Shown here in pieces: positions 7,672-15,356 of a DNA stretch of 64,000 nt. This stretch comes from Qipengyuania pacifica (GTDB taxonomy: Bacteria; Pseudomonadota; Alphaproteobacteria; Sphingomonadales; Sphingomonadaceae): contig NZ_JAHWXO010000007.1 in assembly GCF_019857205.1 (NCBI RefSeq), positions 124,001 through 188,000 on the forward strand, written 5' to 3'. The position numbers were made by a program, and so were the translations under genes. Each line of letters opens with the position of its first letter. Position 1 is the stretch's first letter. Under the pieces are notes generated by a model. It saw only the letters and a program-made list of their open reading frames with translations. It did not search any database and had not been told where the DNA came from.

Positions 7672-10145
7672 AGCGATGCACTCGACAGCGACAGTATCCA
7701 GGCAACAGCCAGTGCGACGGCGGCCCCGTAATCACTCCATACCGCAGCGATGCGCAATTCATGGGGGCGGTCGGAGGTCGTATGCCCGCTCGCGATCCGG
7801 CGGGTTATGAATATTTGCGCGAGCAGCCCGACAATTGCCGAGAAGACCGCGTAGCTTGTCAGTGTCCAGCCGACGGCGGCGAACGAATGCTCGCCGGGGC
7901 CCGGCAAATGGCGAATTGCACCGATGAGAAGACCGGCAACGGCCAATGCGAGACTACAAGCAGATATCATGGCGCCATTTCTCGATCGTGCAAAATCGCG
8001 CGCGCCAATCCGCGCTGCGGCCAGAGCAAGGAGTGAACCTGCTGTCACCAGCGCAGGTTCGAGGAAATATGCGCCGAAGTCGCCAGGCGGAGGCCAGTTG
8101 GGGGCAACGACCCAAAGGAAGAAATGGCCGAACACCAACGAGGCGAACAGCGTTGCGCTCGCCGCGATTGCCAGCACACTGCCCCAGTAGCCCACGCTGC
8201 CGCGCACCGCGAAACTGGTGGGTAATTGATCACCCTGTCCGGTATCGACAGGCCCGTCGTCCTTGGTTGTTCCAGTCGTCGCTGTCCAGCGCCAGACCAT
8301 GACCGCCGTACCGAGAATGAAAACCGGCGCCAGCCAATACAGGCTCAACAGCATCGACAGGAAGAAGCCGCCGATGACTAGAGCGGTCTGGAAAGGAACG
8401 ATGCTCGGCCCGGGCAGGATGGCAACATGCTCCGGCGCGCCAGTAACCATGTCCACGGCAAGCGTCTCTCGTCGGTGGCCGATCGTACGGCCCAGCAACC
8501 CCCTGCCGGCAGCGAGGCCTGCGCCCAGCAGGCGATCGCGGGTAAGCGGTTCGCGGCAGTCGACCGTGGGCAGGCTGGCGAAATTATACTGCGGCGGCGG
8601 GGTAGGCATCGCCCACTCCAGGGTTTCGGCATTCCATGGGTCACGCCGCGACCGGTTGCCGACCCGGCGCTGCAATGCGATGTCGATCGCGAAGAGCCCG
8701 AAACCAAAGGCCTGCATGAAACTGCCGACGGAGGATATCAGGTTGAGCCAGGTCCAGCCCGCTTCCGCAGGATAGGTGTACATGCGACGCGGCATACCCA
8801 GCAGACCCGTCAGATGCATGTGCAGGAACGTCAGGTTGAAACCGATTAAGATCAGCCAGAAGGCGGCTATACCCAATCGCATCACGCGCGTCCGCCCTGT
8901 GGCATGCGGCATCCAGTAATAAGCCGCTGCCAGCATGGGGAATACGAACCCACCGACAAGCACATAATGCAGGTGTGCGGTTACGAAAGCGGTATCGTGT
9001 GCCTGCTGGTCGAAGGGCACGATCGCAAGCATCACGCCAGTCAGGCCGCCCAGCACGAAGACGATAAAAAAACCGACTATGTAATACATCGGCAGCGTGA
9101 ATTTCGGTCGCCCTGCCCAGATCGTACCGATCCAGGCGAATATCTGAACGGCAGTCGGTATCGCTACCAGGACCGATGCGGCAGAGAAAAAGCCCAGCGC
9201 CATGTGCGGAATGCCGGTGGTGAACATGTGGTGGACCCACAAGCCGAAGCTGAGAAAGGCGAGCGCCATGACCGCGGTCACGATCGCGCCGTACCCGATG
9301 AGCGGTGTGCGTGCCATGACCGGAATGATGGTGGACAGCGCACCGGCCGCCGGCAGGAAGATGATATAGACTTCCGGATGGCCGAACAGCCAGAACAGGT
9401 GCTGCCACAGGAGCGGCGATCCGCCGAGTTCGGGCTGGAAGAACGGCCAGCCGAACGCGCGTTCGAGTTCCAGCAGGATCGACCCGAGGATCAGCGGCGG
9501 AAAGCCGAAGATCATCATTCCTGCCGTCGCCAACAGATACCACGCCATGATCGGCATTCTGGTCAACGACATGTTCGCTGCGCGGAACTTCAGGATAGTC
9601 ACCACGATTTCGATCGCGGCGCACATGGCCGAAATCTCGACGAAGGTAATGCCCAATAGCCAGACATCCGAATTGACGCCGGGCGTAAACTCCTTGCCCG
9701 ACAGCGGCGGATAGAGGAACCAGCCCGCATCGGGCGCCACGCCACCCAGCAGCGCCAGGATCATGATCGAACCGCCGAACAGGTAACACCACCAGCCAAG
9801 AGCAGTCAGCCGAGGATAGGCGAGATCGCGCGCGCCAAGAATCTTGGGCAGCAGATAGATGGCCAGCCCTTCCAGCATGGGAATGGCGAACAGGAACATC
9901 ATGATACTGCCGTGCATCGTGAAGATCTGTCCGTAGACCTCCGGCCCGGCGAAAGCGCTTTCGGGCGTCGCAAGTTGAGCCCGGATAAGCATGGCGAGCA
10001 CGCCCCCGATCCCAAAGAAAACAGCTGCTGCAATGATGAAGCGCTTGCCCAGATCGGTGTGGCTGACGCTGGTGAGAACGCCGCGCCAGCCCGGCTCGCC
10101 TTCCCAGATGCGCGTCAGATCGCGGTGGAGCTGGATTGCTTTCAT
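7668..10145 (-). CDS. Alternative cytochrome c oxidase, fused subunit I + subunit III
   Basis: The 825-residue protein joins a haem-copper oxidase subunit I (about residues 1-560) to a subunit III-like membrane region (about 600-825). The arrangement resembles CoxN of rhizobial CoxMNOP oxidases. The His ligands are visible: TMHGS (haem a), GHPEVY (CuB, with crosslink Tyr and the A-type Glu), VHHMF (CuB) and AHLHY (haems). The position of the K-channel Lys reads PTAVQIF, a Gln, and the D-channel region reads DLAYPRLT, where the canonical Asn is a Thr. I chose ATG 10145, which overlaps the subunit II stop (ATGA). An in-frame upstream start at 10229 would lie inside subunit II. Confidence 0.88.
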   Translation of the reverse strand: MKAIQLHRDLTRIWEGEPGWRGVLTSVSHTDLGKRFIIAAAVFFGIGGVLAMLIRAQLATPESAFAGPEVYGQIFTMHGSIMMFLFAIPMLEGLAIYLLPKILGARDLAYPRLTALGWWCYLFGGSIMILALLGGVAPDAGWFLYPPLSGKEFTPGVNSDVWLLGITFVEISAMCAAIEIVVTILKFRAANMSLTRMPIMAWYLLATAGMMIFGFPPLILGSILLELERAFGWPFFQPELGGSPLLWQHLFWLFGHPEVYIIFLPAAGALSTIIPVMARTPLIGYGAIVTAVMALAFLSFGLWVHHMFTTGIPHMALGFFSAASVLVAIPTAVQIFAWIGTIWAGRPKFTLPMYYIVGFFIVFVLGGLTGVMLAIVPFDQQAHDTAFVTAHLHYVLVGGFVFPMLAAAYYWMPHATGRTRVMRLGIAAFWLILIGFNLTFLHMHLTGLLGMPRRMYTYPAEAGWTWLNLISSVGSFMQAFGFGLFAIDIALQRRVGNRSRRDPWNAETLEWAMPTPPPQYNFASLPTVDCREPLTRDRLLGAGLAAGRGLLGRTIGHRRETLAVDMVTGAPEHVAILPGPSIVPFQTALVIGGFFLSMLLSLYWLAPVFILGTAVMVWRWTATTGTTKDDGPVDTGQGDQLPTSFAVRGSVGYWGSVLAIAASATLFASLVFGHFFLWVVAPNWPPPGDFGAYFLEPALVTAGSLLALAAARIGARDFARSRNGAMISACSLALAVAGLLIGAIRHLPGPGEHSFAAVGWTLTSYAVFSAIVGLLAQIFITRRIASGHTTSDRPHELRIAAVWSDYGAAVALAVAWILSLSSASL

Positions 10146-10807
10146 CGTGCCGCCTCCAATGCGTCCGCCGTATCGCCAATGTCGTACGCCTGGACCACAA
10201 AACGATGATCGGCGTGGCCTATGCCGCAATATTCCGCGCAGACGGCCTCGTAACGCCCCGGCGCTTCGGCTTCGATCCTGAGGCGGTTAACCTGGCCGGG
10301 GATCGCATCCATTTTTCCTGCCAGTCGGGGTATCCAGAGGCTGTGGATCACGTCGGTGGCCGTTATGTCGATGTCCACCCGGCGTTCGGCTGGAATGCGC
10401 ATCACCCCTTCCGAACAGCTTCCGTCTTCGTAACAGAATGTCCAACCGTAATTGTAGGCGGTAGCCTCGACCCGTACTGCTGCGGTGCCAGTGGGCAGGC
10501 TGCGCTCGCCCACCCAAAGGGCGTAGACGAGCAGAACCGAAAGAACGCCGATCGGCATGGCCAGGCCTAGCCAACCGATCCACACATTCTTTCGATCCGG
10601 CTTCTGGCGGTCTGCGACACCGCGCCTGAACAGGGCCATGAATAGAAGCGTAAAGACCAGGGCCGACAACAACAGGGACCCGCCGAGCATCCACCACCAC
10701 AGGTCTGCCACCCGCAAGGCGGACGGTCCGGCAGGATCGATTGTGGACAATGACCCGTTGCAGGCCGCAAGAGGGGCAAGCGCGAACGTCGCGCTCGCCG
10801 CACGCAC
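10142..10807 (-). CDS. Alternative cytochrome c oxidase subunit II
   Basis: From GTG 10807 the product is 221 residues with a short lipoprotein-like signal (ALAPLAAC, Cys near residue 16), two membrane helices (about 30-60 and 75-97) and a cupredoxin CuA domain. CuA residues seen are the His in DVIHSLWIP and the Cys-Glu-Cys-His of CAEYCGIGH. The position of the usual Met ligand, three residues after that His, is His (GHADH). The open frame extends upstream to 11350, but that part is antisense to the DUF2231 gene at 10823, so a start near the lipobox is preferred. It is first in the oxidase operon and overlaps the I+III gene by ATGA. Confidence 0.82.
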   Translation of the reverse strand: MRAASATFALAPLAACNGSLSTIDPAGPSALRVADLWWWMLGGSLLLSALVFTLLFMALFRRGVADRQKPDRKNVWIGWLGLAMPIGVLSVLLVYALWVGERSLPTGTAAVRVEATAYNYGWTFCYEDGSCSEGVMRIPAERRVDIDITATDVIHSLWIPRLAGKMDAIPGQVNRLRIEAEAPGRYEAVCAEYCGIGHADHRFVVQAYDIGDTADALEAAR

Positions 10808-10822
10808 CCGATTACGCAGAGG

Positions 10823-11380
10823 ATGAAACCATTGACCGACACGTTGCACGAAGAGGTTGCCGAAAAGGAACTGGTCGAGGGGAACCCCGACGAGCTGGTC
10901 GATCCGGTCGAACAGCAGCCCAATTTTCATCGCCTCGAATCGCGCATCGCTCTGGCCGGTCATCCAATTCATGCGATGCTGGTTGCTTTCCCGATTGCGC
11001 TGACCGCCTGCGTTCTTGGTGCGGACATATTCTATTGGTGGACCGGCGACATTTTCTGGGCGCGCGCCGGGTTGTGGGCGGCCGGCATGGCGTTTCTGTT
11101 CGGCGTTCTCGCCGGGGTGACCGGCACGATCGAGCTGCTCAGTGTGCCCGGTATCCGCCAGCGCGCCGCCAGCTGGACGCATTTCATCATCGCCGTGATG
11201 CTGCTGTCCATTCTGGGAATGAACTGGGGTTTCAGACTGCTCGGGTACGAACAGGCCGTGCTTCCATTTGGCATCATGATCTCCGCCTTCGCCGTCGCCT
11301 TCACCGGGTTCACCGGCTGGCACGGGGGCAAGCTTGTTTTCGAATATCAAATCGGGGTCTCGTCGACCGGGAGTTCATGA
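10823..11380 (+). CDS. DUF2231 membrane protein (second copy)
   Basis: The 185-residue protein has an acidic N-terminal tail (residues 1-45) and four membrane helices (about 55-75, 82-105, 115-135, 142-165). It carries the DUF2231 phrase HPIHAMLVAFPIAL, like the protein at 5594. An AGAGG precedes ATG 10823; TTG 10832 in frame is an alternative. It is divergent from oxidase subunit II with only about 15 nt between starts, so any promoter must lie inside one of the coding regions. Its 3' end overlaps the convergent CopD-like gene by 34 nt. Function is unknown; its position argues for a role with the oxidase. Confidence 0.8.
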   Translation: MKPLTDTLHEEVAEKELVEGNPDELVDPVEQQPNFHRLESRIALAGHPIHAMLVAFPIALTACVLGADIFYWWTGDIFWARAGLWAAGMAFLFGVLAGVTGTIELLSVPGIRQRAASWTHFIIAVMLLSILGMNWGFRLLGYEQAVLPFGIMISAFAVAFTGFTGWHGGKLVFEYQIGVSSTGSS

Positions 11381-11838
11381 CCGAGCGGGTGGTCCAGCCA
11401 GGCCGGGGCGAAGCTGTCGAGTGTCGGTTTGCCCAGTACCAGAAACAGGATCGCCACCATCGCAACGACGATCGGCAGGAGTGTGGGCAGCGCACTTCGC
11501 GGAACGAAGCTGCCCCGCCTCTCGCTCATCAGGATCACCAGATGCCCGATCCAAGCGTGCAGCGAAACCAGAACGCCGACAACCAGCAGCTTCACGAACA
11601 TCCACAGGGTGAAGGCCCCAGCCAGGAAAATCAGTGCGGTGCCTGCGGTAATGGCAATGATGGCGGCGGGGGTGACGAAATAGGAATACGCGCGATGGGT
11701 CAGCAGGCGCAGCTGGGCATAGCTGCCCTGACCCTCCCCGATTTCGTGCTTGCTGAGCATGAGCGGCAGACCCACCAGCCCTGCACACCATATGATGAGA
11801 GCGGCGATGTGAACCGCCTTGACGAGCGAGAGGATCAT
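11347..11838 (-). CDS. CopD-like integral membrane protein
   Basis: The 163-residue protein from ATG 11838 has four predicted helices and an N-terminal KAVHIAALIIWCAGLVGLP segment. The His and Trp placement is that of the CopD / HemJ-like superfamily. CopD proteins are linked to copper import or copper-site maturation, which fits the neighbouring oxidase subunits and CtaG. The start lies one base after the stop of ctaG (TGA-G-ATG), so the two are coupled. An in-frame ATG 21 nt upstream (11859) is possible but lies inside ctaG. Confidence 0.75.
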   Translation of the reverse strand: MILSLVKAVHIAALIIWCAGLVGLPLMLSKHEIGEGQGSYAQLRLLTHRAYSYFVTPAAIIAITAGTALIFLAGAFTLWMFVKLLVVGVLVSLHAWIGHLVILMSERRGSFVPRSALPTLLPIVVAMVAILFLVLGKPTLDSFAPAWLDHPLGHELPVDETPI

Positions 11839-11839
11839 C

Positions 11840-12607
11840 TCAGGCCGGGTTCCGGACAATGCCGCCGGCGGGCATGATGTCGTCCTGACGCAACCACGCC
11901 TTGCGAGCGATCACGGCTGCGCCGATCGCGAAAGGCGCCATCCCGCCGACCCACATGATGAGCCCGGACAATTGCTGGTCGGCCAGCGCCGAAATACCCC
12001 ACGATGGCGCAGCGACGATATGGACCAGATAAAACGGCCGCGCTGCAAATGTCAGCAGTGCGCCCAGAAAACCCATCTGCACCATGCCGCCCAGCAGCCC
12101 GCCAACTGCACCCACCGCGCCCGCCCGGCAAACCGCATGCCAGAACGCGAAGGACGTCGCGAGGATCGAGAGCTGCATCGCCCAGTACACCAGCATGTTG
12201 GAGAGCGCAGCATCGTAGAGCGCCGGCACGTGCCAACCCCATAGCACGACGGTCATGACGATCGTTGCAGGGCCGACCGGGATGTGAAGGCCGGAGAGCG
12301 CACGCACGATACGGCTCGACGTACCGCTGTCACGCACCGCCATCGCAAAGGCCAGCGAAGCCGCGATCAGAAAAAGATGATGGACCGAGCGGGCCGAAAA
12401 CAGCGTAGCACTCGCAGCACAGAGCGGCGAAACGAAAGCGACCGCAAGCAGCGCGACCCCGGAGGCTGCCAACCGGTTGCGTGCCCGCAACGCCAAGGCC
12501 AGCCCGCATGCCAGGACAGCGATCAGTGCCGGGTCGAAATTCCACCGCATGGCGATTTCGTGGAGGCCCGGTGGGCTTCCGCAATAACTGCCGGCAAACA
12601 TTCGCAT
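11840..12607 (-). CDS. ctaG: Cytochrome c oxidase assembly protein, caa3-type CtaG
   Basis: The 255-residue protein has about seven predicted membrane helices and His-containing motifs of the caa3_CtaG family: SARSVHHLFLI (near residue 95), VVLWGWHVPALYDAAL (near 140) and WHAVC (near 180). The family is needed for metal-site assembly in caa3-type oxidases and is distinct from the Cox11-type CtaG of mitochondria. ATG 12607 gives the usual short N-terminus. The upstream in-frame ATG 12682 would add 25 residues of low quality. It heads a two-gene unit with the CopD-like gene and lies beside the oxidase operon it presumably serves. Confidence 0.8.
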   Translation of the reverse strand: MRMFAGSYCGSPPGLHEIAMRWNFDPALIAVLACGLALALRARNRLAASGVALLAVAFVSPLCAASATLFSARSVHHLFLIAASLAFAMAVRDSGTSSRIVRALSGLHIPVGPATIVMTVVLWGWHVPALYDAALSNMLVYWAMQLSILATSFAFWHAVCRAGAVGAVGGLLGGMVQMGFLGALLTFAARPFYLVHIVAAPSWGISALADQQLSGLIMWVGGMAPFAIGAAVIARKAWLRQDDIMPAGGIVRNPA

Positions 12608-12758
12608 CACTCCCGGATAAATGGATCGACCCCGCCGAGGCAGCCTGAAACTGGATAATTCCCTGCGTGTACGAGGGAACATAGCGGTCGGAATTGCGGT
12701 TTGGAAACGGTCAATTGCAACAATTTATCCCGGCAAACGGGATGCGGGAGTATCGAAT

Positions 12759-13460
12759 TTGAGCCAGAAACGGATTGCAGTGTTCGGCGCCAGCGGCGCA
12801 ACCGGTCGCGAAGTTGTCAGACATGCCTTGCGCGCCGGGCTCGAGGTCGTGGCTATCGACCGCTCCCAGCCGGATGAGGAGGACCGCCTCGAAGGTGTGA
12901 CCTATCGCCAGGCAGACGTGCTCGAAGACGATCTCGCCGACGCAATGGAAGGCTGCGATGCGGTAATTTCGACGCTGGGTGTCGCCTTCTCGCCAAGCAA
13001 TGCCATGTCCCCTCCCCCGCTCTACACCAAAGGCACAGGCAATATCCTGGACGGCATGCAGCGCGCTGGCATCGACCGGATTGTGGTGATCTCTGCGGCC
13101 TTCGTCGCCGATCAGCCCAGCTTGCCGAAGTGGTTCAAGCTCACCGTCGTCCCGGCGCTGCACAACATCTTGGAACAGATGAAGGAAATGGAGGCGTCTC
13201 TGGAAGAGGCAGCAAATCTCGAATGGACCGCCGTGCGTCCCGCCTGGCTCATCGAAAAGCCGGCCAACGGCGAATTGCTGGTCGATGAAGAACACCTCCC
13301 GCAGGAAGCCTTCCGCTGCCGCATAGGAGATCTCGGCGCCTTCATGGTCGATTGCGTGAAGAACGAGAAACACGTGCGCGCCAAACCGGCCGTCGGCGCC
13401 CCCGAGGACGAAAAGTTTGAAAGCCCCCTCGCCCTGGGCGAAGAATTCGTCGGATTATAG
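12759..13460 (+). CDS. NAD(P)-binding atypical SDR (NmrA-like) oxidoreductase
   Basis: From TTG 12759 (GCGGGAG ribosome-binding site 8 nt upstream) the product is 233 residues. It opens directly with a Rossmann strand and the nucleotide loop GASGATG (residues 10-16), followed by DRSQ, a D-V-L near residue 50 and a STLGVAF strand. This is the NAD(P)H-binding, NmrA-like atypical SDR fold. No complete catalytic Tyr-x3-Lys is evident. The longer frame back to 12621 has no homologous-looking sequence and overlaps the promoter region of ctaG. The substrate is unknown. It stands alone, divergent from ctaG. Confidence 0.75.
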   Translation: MSQKRIAVFGASGATGREVVRHALRAGLEVVAIDRSQPDEEDRLEGVTYRQADVLEDDLADAMEGCDAVISTLGVAFSPSNAMSPPPLYTKGTGNILDGMQRAGIDRIVVISAAFVADQPSLPKWFKLTVVPALHNILEQMKEMEASLEEAANLEWTAVRPAWLIEKPANGELLVDEEHLPQEAFRCRIGDLGAFMVDCVKNEKHVRAKPAVGAPEDEKFESPLALGEEFVGL

Positions 13461-13504
13461 GGAGCCTCGGCGCACCGCCTACATGTCCGCATAAGACAGG
13501 AAAA

Positions 13505-13595
13505 TGGCGGAGCAGGAGGGATTCGAACCCTCGATACGGGGTTACCGTATACACACTTTCCAGGCGTGCGCCTTCGACCACTCGGCCACTGCTCC
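13505..13595 (-). tRNA. tRNA-Ser (anticodon GGA)
   Basis: On the minus strand the acceptor stem GGAGCAG pairs with CTGCTCC, followed by discriminator G and an encoded CCA (13505-13507). The anticodon arm is CACGC-CTGGAAA-GTGTG with anticodon GGA. A long variable arm (ATACGG/CCGTAT) marks it as class II serine tRNA, and the T arm is GAGGG-TTCGAAT-CCCTC. It reads UCC/UCU codons. It is 91 nt long and sits between the NAD(P)-binding protein gene and a candidate small RNA. No integrase or att-like direct repeat is visible next to it. Confidence 0.95.
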
Positions 13596-13683
13596 GCATT
13601 CCCCGCCCGGACATGCCAAGCAAGGAAGGCGCGCCTCTAGCGGCGAGGCGATGATTCCGCAAGCCGGGACGGCATGCGTGTTA

Positions 13684-13711
13684 TTGGCATTTGCATAAAT
13701 GGGAGTAGGAT
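13684..13711 (+). promoter_or_regulatory. Predicted sigma-70 promoter for candidate small RNA
   Basis: A -35-like TTGGCA (13684-13689) and a -10-like TAGGAT (13706-13711) are 16 nt apart. They would start transcription near 13718, just before two hairpins that end in a terminator. Both boxes are imperfect. Confidence 0.35.
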
Positions 13712-13717
13712 ACGCGC

Positions 13718-13810
13718 TGCGACGGAGCTGCGCGGATCAGGCATACCCTGCGAACTCCGTCTCGAAGCCCCCTCCTGCCCCTACAATGCGCAGGTGGGGG
13801 CTTTTGTTTT
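13718..13810 (+). ncRNA. Candidate structured small RNA or 5' leader with terminator
   Basis: This stretch of about 93 nt lacks a credible gene and folds into two hairpins. The first closes with GACGGAG (13721-13727) paired to CTCCGTC (13755-13761), with an inner CAGG/CCTG pair. The second is the strong terminator listed separately. It is preceded by a plausible promoter and ends 27 nt before the cyclophilin-like gene. It could be a free small RNA or an attenuating leader of that gene. It does not resemble the SRP RNA or tmRNA motifs I know. Confidence 0.4.
13767..13810 (+). terminator. Rho-independent terminator
   Basis: GCCCCC-t-CCTGC (13767-13778) pairs with GCAGG-t-GGGGGC (13790-13801) around a short loop, followed by CTTTTGTTTT. 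This is the clearest intrinsic terminator in the window and lies upstream of, not after, the plus-strand gene at 13838. Confidence 0.8.
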
Positions 13811-13837
13811 CCCGCGCACGGTGGCACGCCATGCGCG

Positions 13838-14914
13838 ATGACGAGACCGCTGATTTCCCTCGCCGCGCTGCTTGCGCTTGCTGCCCCCTCCTTCGCGCAG
13901 GAGGCAACGCCTGCGCCGCCCTCGCCTGCGGAGATCGTCGATCAGGCCCCCGCGGAAGAATGGGTCGTCATCCCGCCCGAAGATCTGCTGGTGATGACCC
14001 TGGCTCCTGCCGCGGACGGATCGGAACGCAAGGTGGTGATCCAGCTCATGCCGGCGCCTTTCAGCCAGGGGTGGGTGGAGAACATCCGCACGCTTGCGCG
14101 CGCGAACTGGTACGACGGCATCAGCGTCAACCGCGTGCAGGACAATTACGTCGTCCAGTGGGGCGATCCCAATTACGACAACCCGGAAGCGGACGGCCCG
14201 GCGAAACCGCTGCCGGAAGGGCTGCAAGTTCCGAACTCCGACGCGGTTATCAGCACTCCATATACCCTAAGTGTGGACGAGGACCTTTTTCCTATCACCT
14301 GGACCGATGCGGGGCGGCACGAGTTTGGGAGGACCTATGGTTCTGCGAACATACCTTGGCCGGATGCTCGTAATCCCGTGCGGATCACCGGTCCTTATGC
14401 TTCATCTTACGGTTTCAACAGCGGCTTTCCGTTCGCTTTGGGGTTTCCTTATGGGCTTCAATTCAGGATCGCACCAACTAAGCCGATGATCGCTTGGCCC
14501 GTGCACTGCTACGGCATGGTCGGTGTTGGGCGCGGGATGTCACCCGACACGGGGACCGGGGCCGAGCTTTACACTGTGATTGGCCATGCCCCGCGGCATC
14601 TGGATCGCAACATCGCTCTGGTCGGGCGCGTGGTCGAAGGGATAGAGCATCTGTCCAGCCTGCCGCGCGGCAAAGGCCAGCTCGGCTTCTACGAAGACGA
14701 AGCGATGCGCACACCGATCCTCACCGTGCGGGTGGCTGCCGATCTTCCCGCATCCGAGCGTCCCTCGTTCGAATATCTCGCGACAAACGGCGCCAGTTTC
14801 GCCCGCTATGCCGAAGCGCGCGCCAATCGCCGCGACCCCTTCTTCATCGTTCCGGCGGGCGGCGCGGATATCTGCAATATTCCGGTGCCGGTCCGGCGCA
14901 CGGGCAGTCAATGA
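13838..14914 (+). CDS. Secreted cyclophilin-type peptidylprolyl isomerase-like protein
   Basis: The 358-residue protein has a signal peptide ([14 protein letters not shown], cleavage near residue 21). Its blocks are reminiscent of cyclophilin-family PPIases: [31 protein letters not shown] (about 80-110) and [36 protein letters not shown] (about 245-280). Such proteins assist folding in the periplasm. Residues about 135-225 (14240-14510) are poorly conserved-looking, rich in Gly/Phe/Tyr, and encoded by visibly lower-GC DNA than the flanks, as if a segment had been replaced. Whether isomerase activity survives is unclear. A terminator lies just upstream. Confidence 0.7.
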   Translation: MTRPLISLAALLALAAPSFAQEATPAPPSPAEIVDQAPAEEWVVIPPEDLLVMTLAPAADGSERKVVIQLMPAPFSQGWVENIRTLARANWYDGISVNRVQDNYVVQWGDPNYDNPEADGPAKPLPEGLQVPNSDAVISTPYTLSVDEDLFPITWTDAGRHEFGRTYGSANIPWPDARNPVRITGPYASSYGFNSGFPFALGFPYGLQFRIAPTKPMIAWPVHCYGMVGVGRGMSPDTGTGAELYTVIGHAPRHLDRNIALVGRVVEGIEHLSSLPRGKGQLGFYEDEAMRTPILTVRVAADLPASERPSFEYLATNGASFARYAEARANRRDPFFIVPAGGADICNIPVPVRRTGSQ

Positions 14915-14990
14915 CGCCGCATCGATGGCGCCAAATATGAGCTGATTGGCAAGCGCCGCCGTCCAAACGGATGCGCGGCCTCGCCCTCCG

Positions 14991-15356
14991 TCAGACCTTT
15001 TGCATCAATTCGATGCGATTGCCGAAGGGGTCGGCGATATCGCCGCGCCGATAGCCTTCCAGATCCTTGCCCGGCTTGTAGCGGATACCCGCCTTGCCCA
15101 GCTTCGCCACCAGGCCAGCCAGATCATCGACCAGCAATGCCGGATGCGCCCGGCGCGACGGGAGGAAACCTTCCTCCACCCCGCAGTGGATCGCAATACC
15201 GGCGCTTTCGAACCAGCAGCCACCGTTGACGGCCAGATGTGCAGGCTTTGCCACCTCGGCAAGTCCCATGACATCGATCCAGAAACGCCGTGCATGCGGC
15301 TCGCCCCCATGGGGCATGGCCAGTTGCACGTGGTCGATGCCGATGACGGCGGTCAT
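14991..15356 (-). CDS. VOC-family (glyoxalase/bleomycin-resistance fold) protein
   Basis: From ATG 15356 the 121-residue product shows the VOC fold: IDHVQLAMP at the N-terminus, a central HPALLVDDLAGLVAKL repeat, and the ending DPFGNRIELMQ typical of glyoxalase-like proteins with a metal-binding Glu. Metal ligands would be His in IDHVQ, a mid His, and the late Glu. The substrate is unknown. It overlaps the stop of the Rsh gene by ATGA and so is co-translated with it. Confidence 0.8.
   Translation of the reverse strand: MTAVIGIDHVQLAMPHGGEPHARRFWIDVMGLAEVAKPAHLAVNGGCWFESAGIAIHCGVEEGFLPSRRAHPALLVDDLAGLVAKLGKAGIRYKPGKDLEGYRRGDIADPFGNRIELMQKV

Noticed and set aside
10808-11350. N-terminal extension of oxidase subunit II
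   Set aside because: The extra sequence is antisense to the DUF2231 gene and has no oxidase character. The lipobox just after GTG 10807 gives a natural start.
13505-13595. tRNA-Ser as an integration site
   Set aside because: No integrase, phage gene or direct repeat of the tRNA 3' end was seen on either side.
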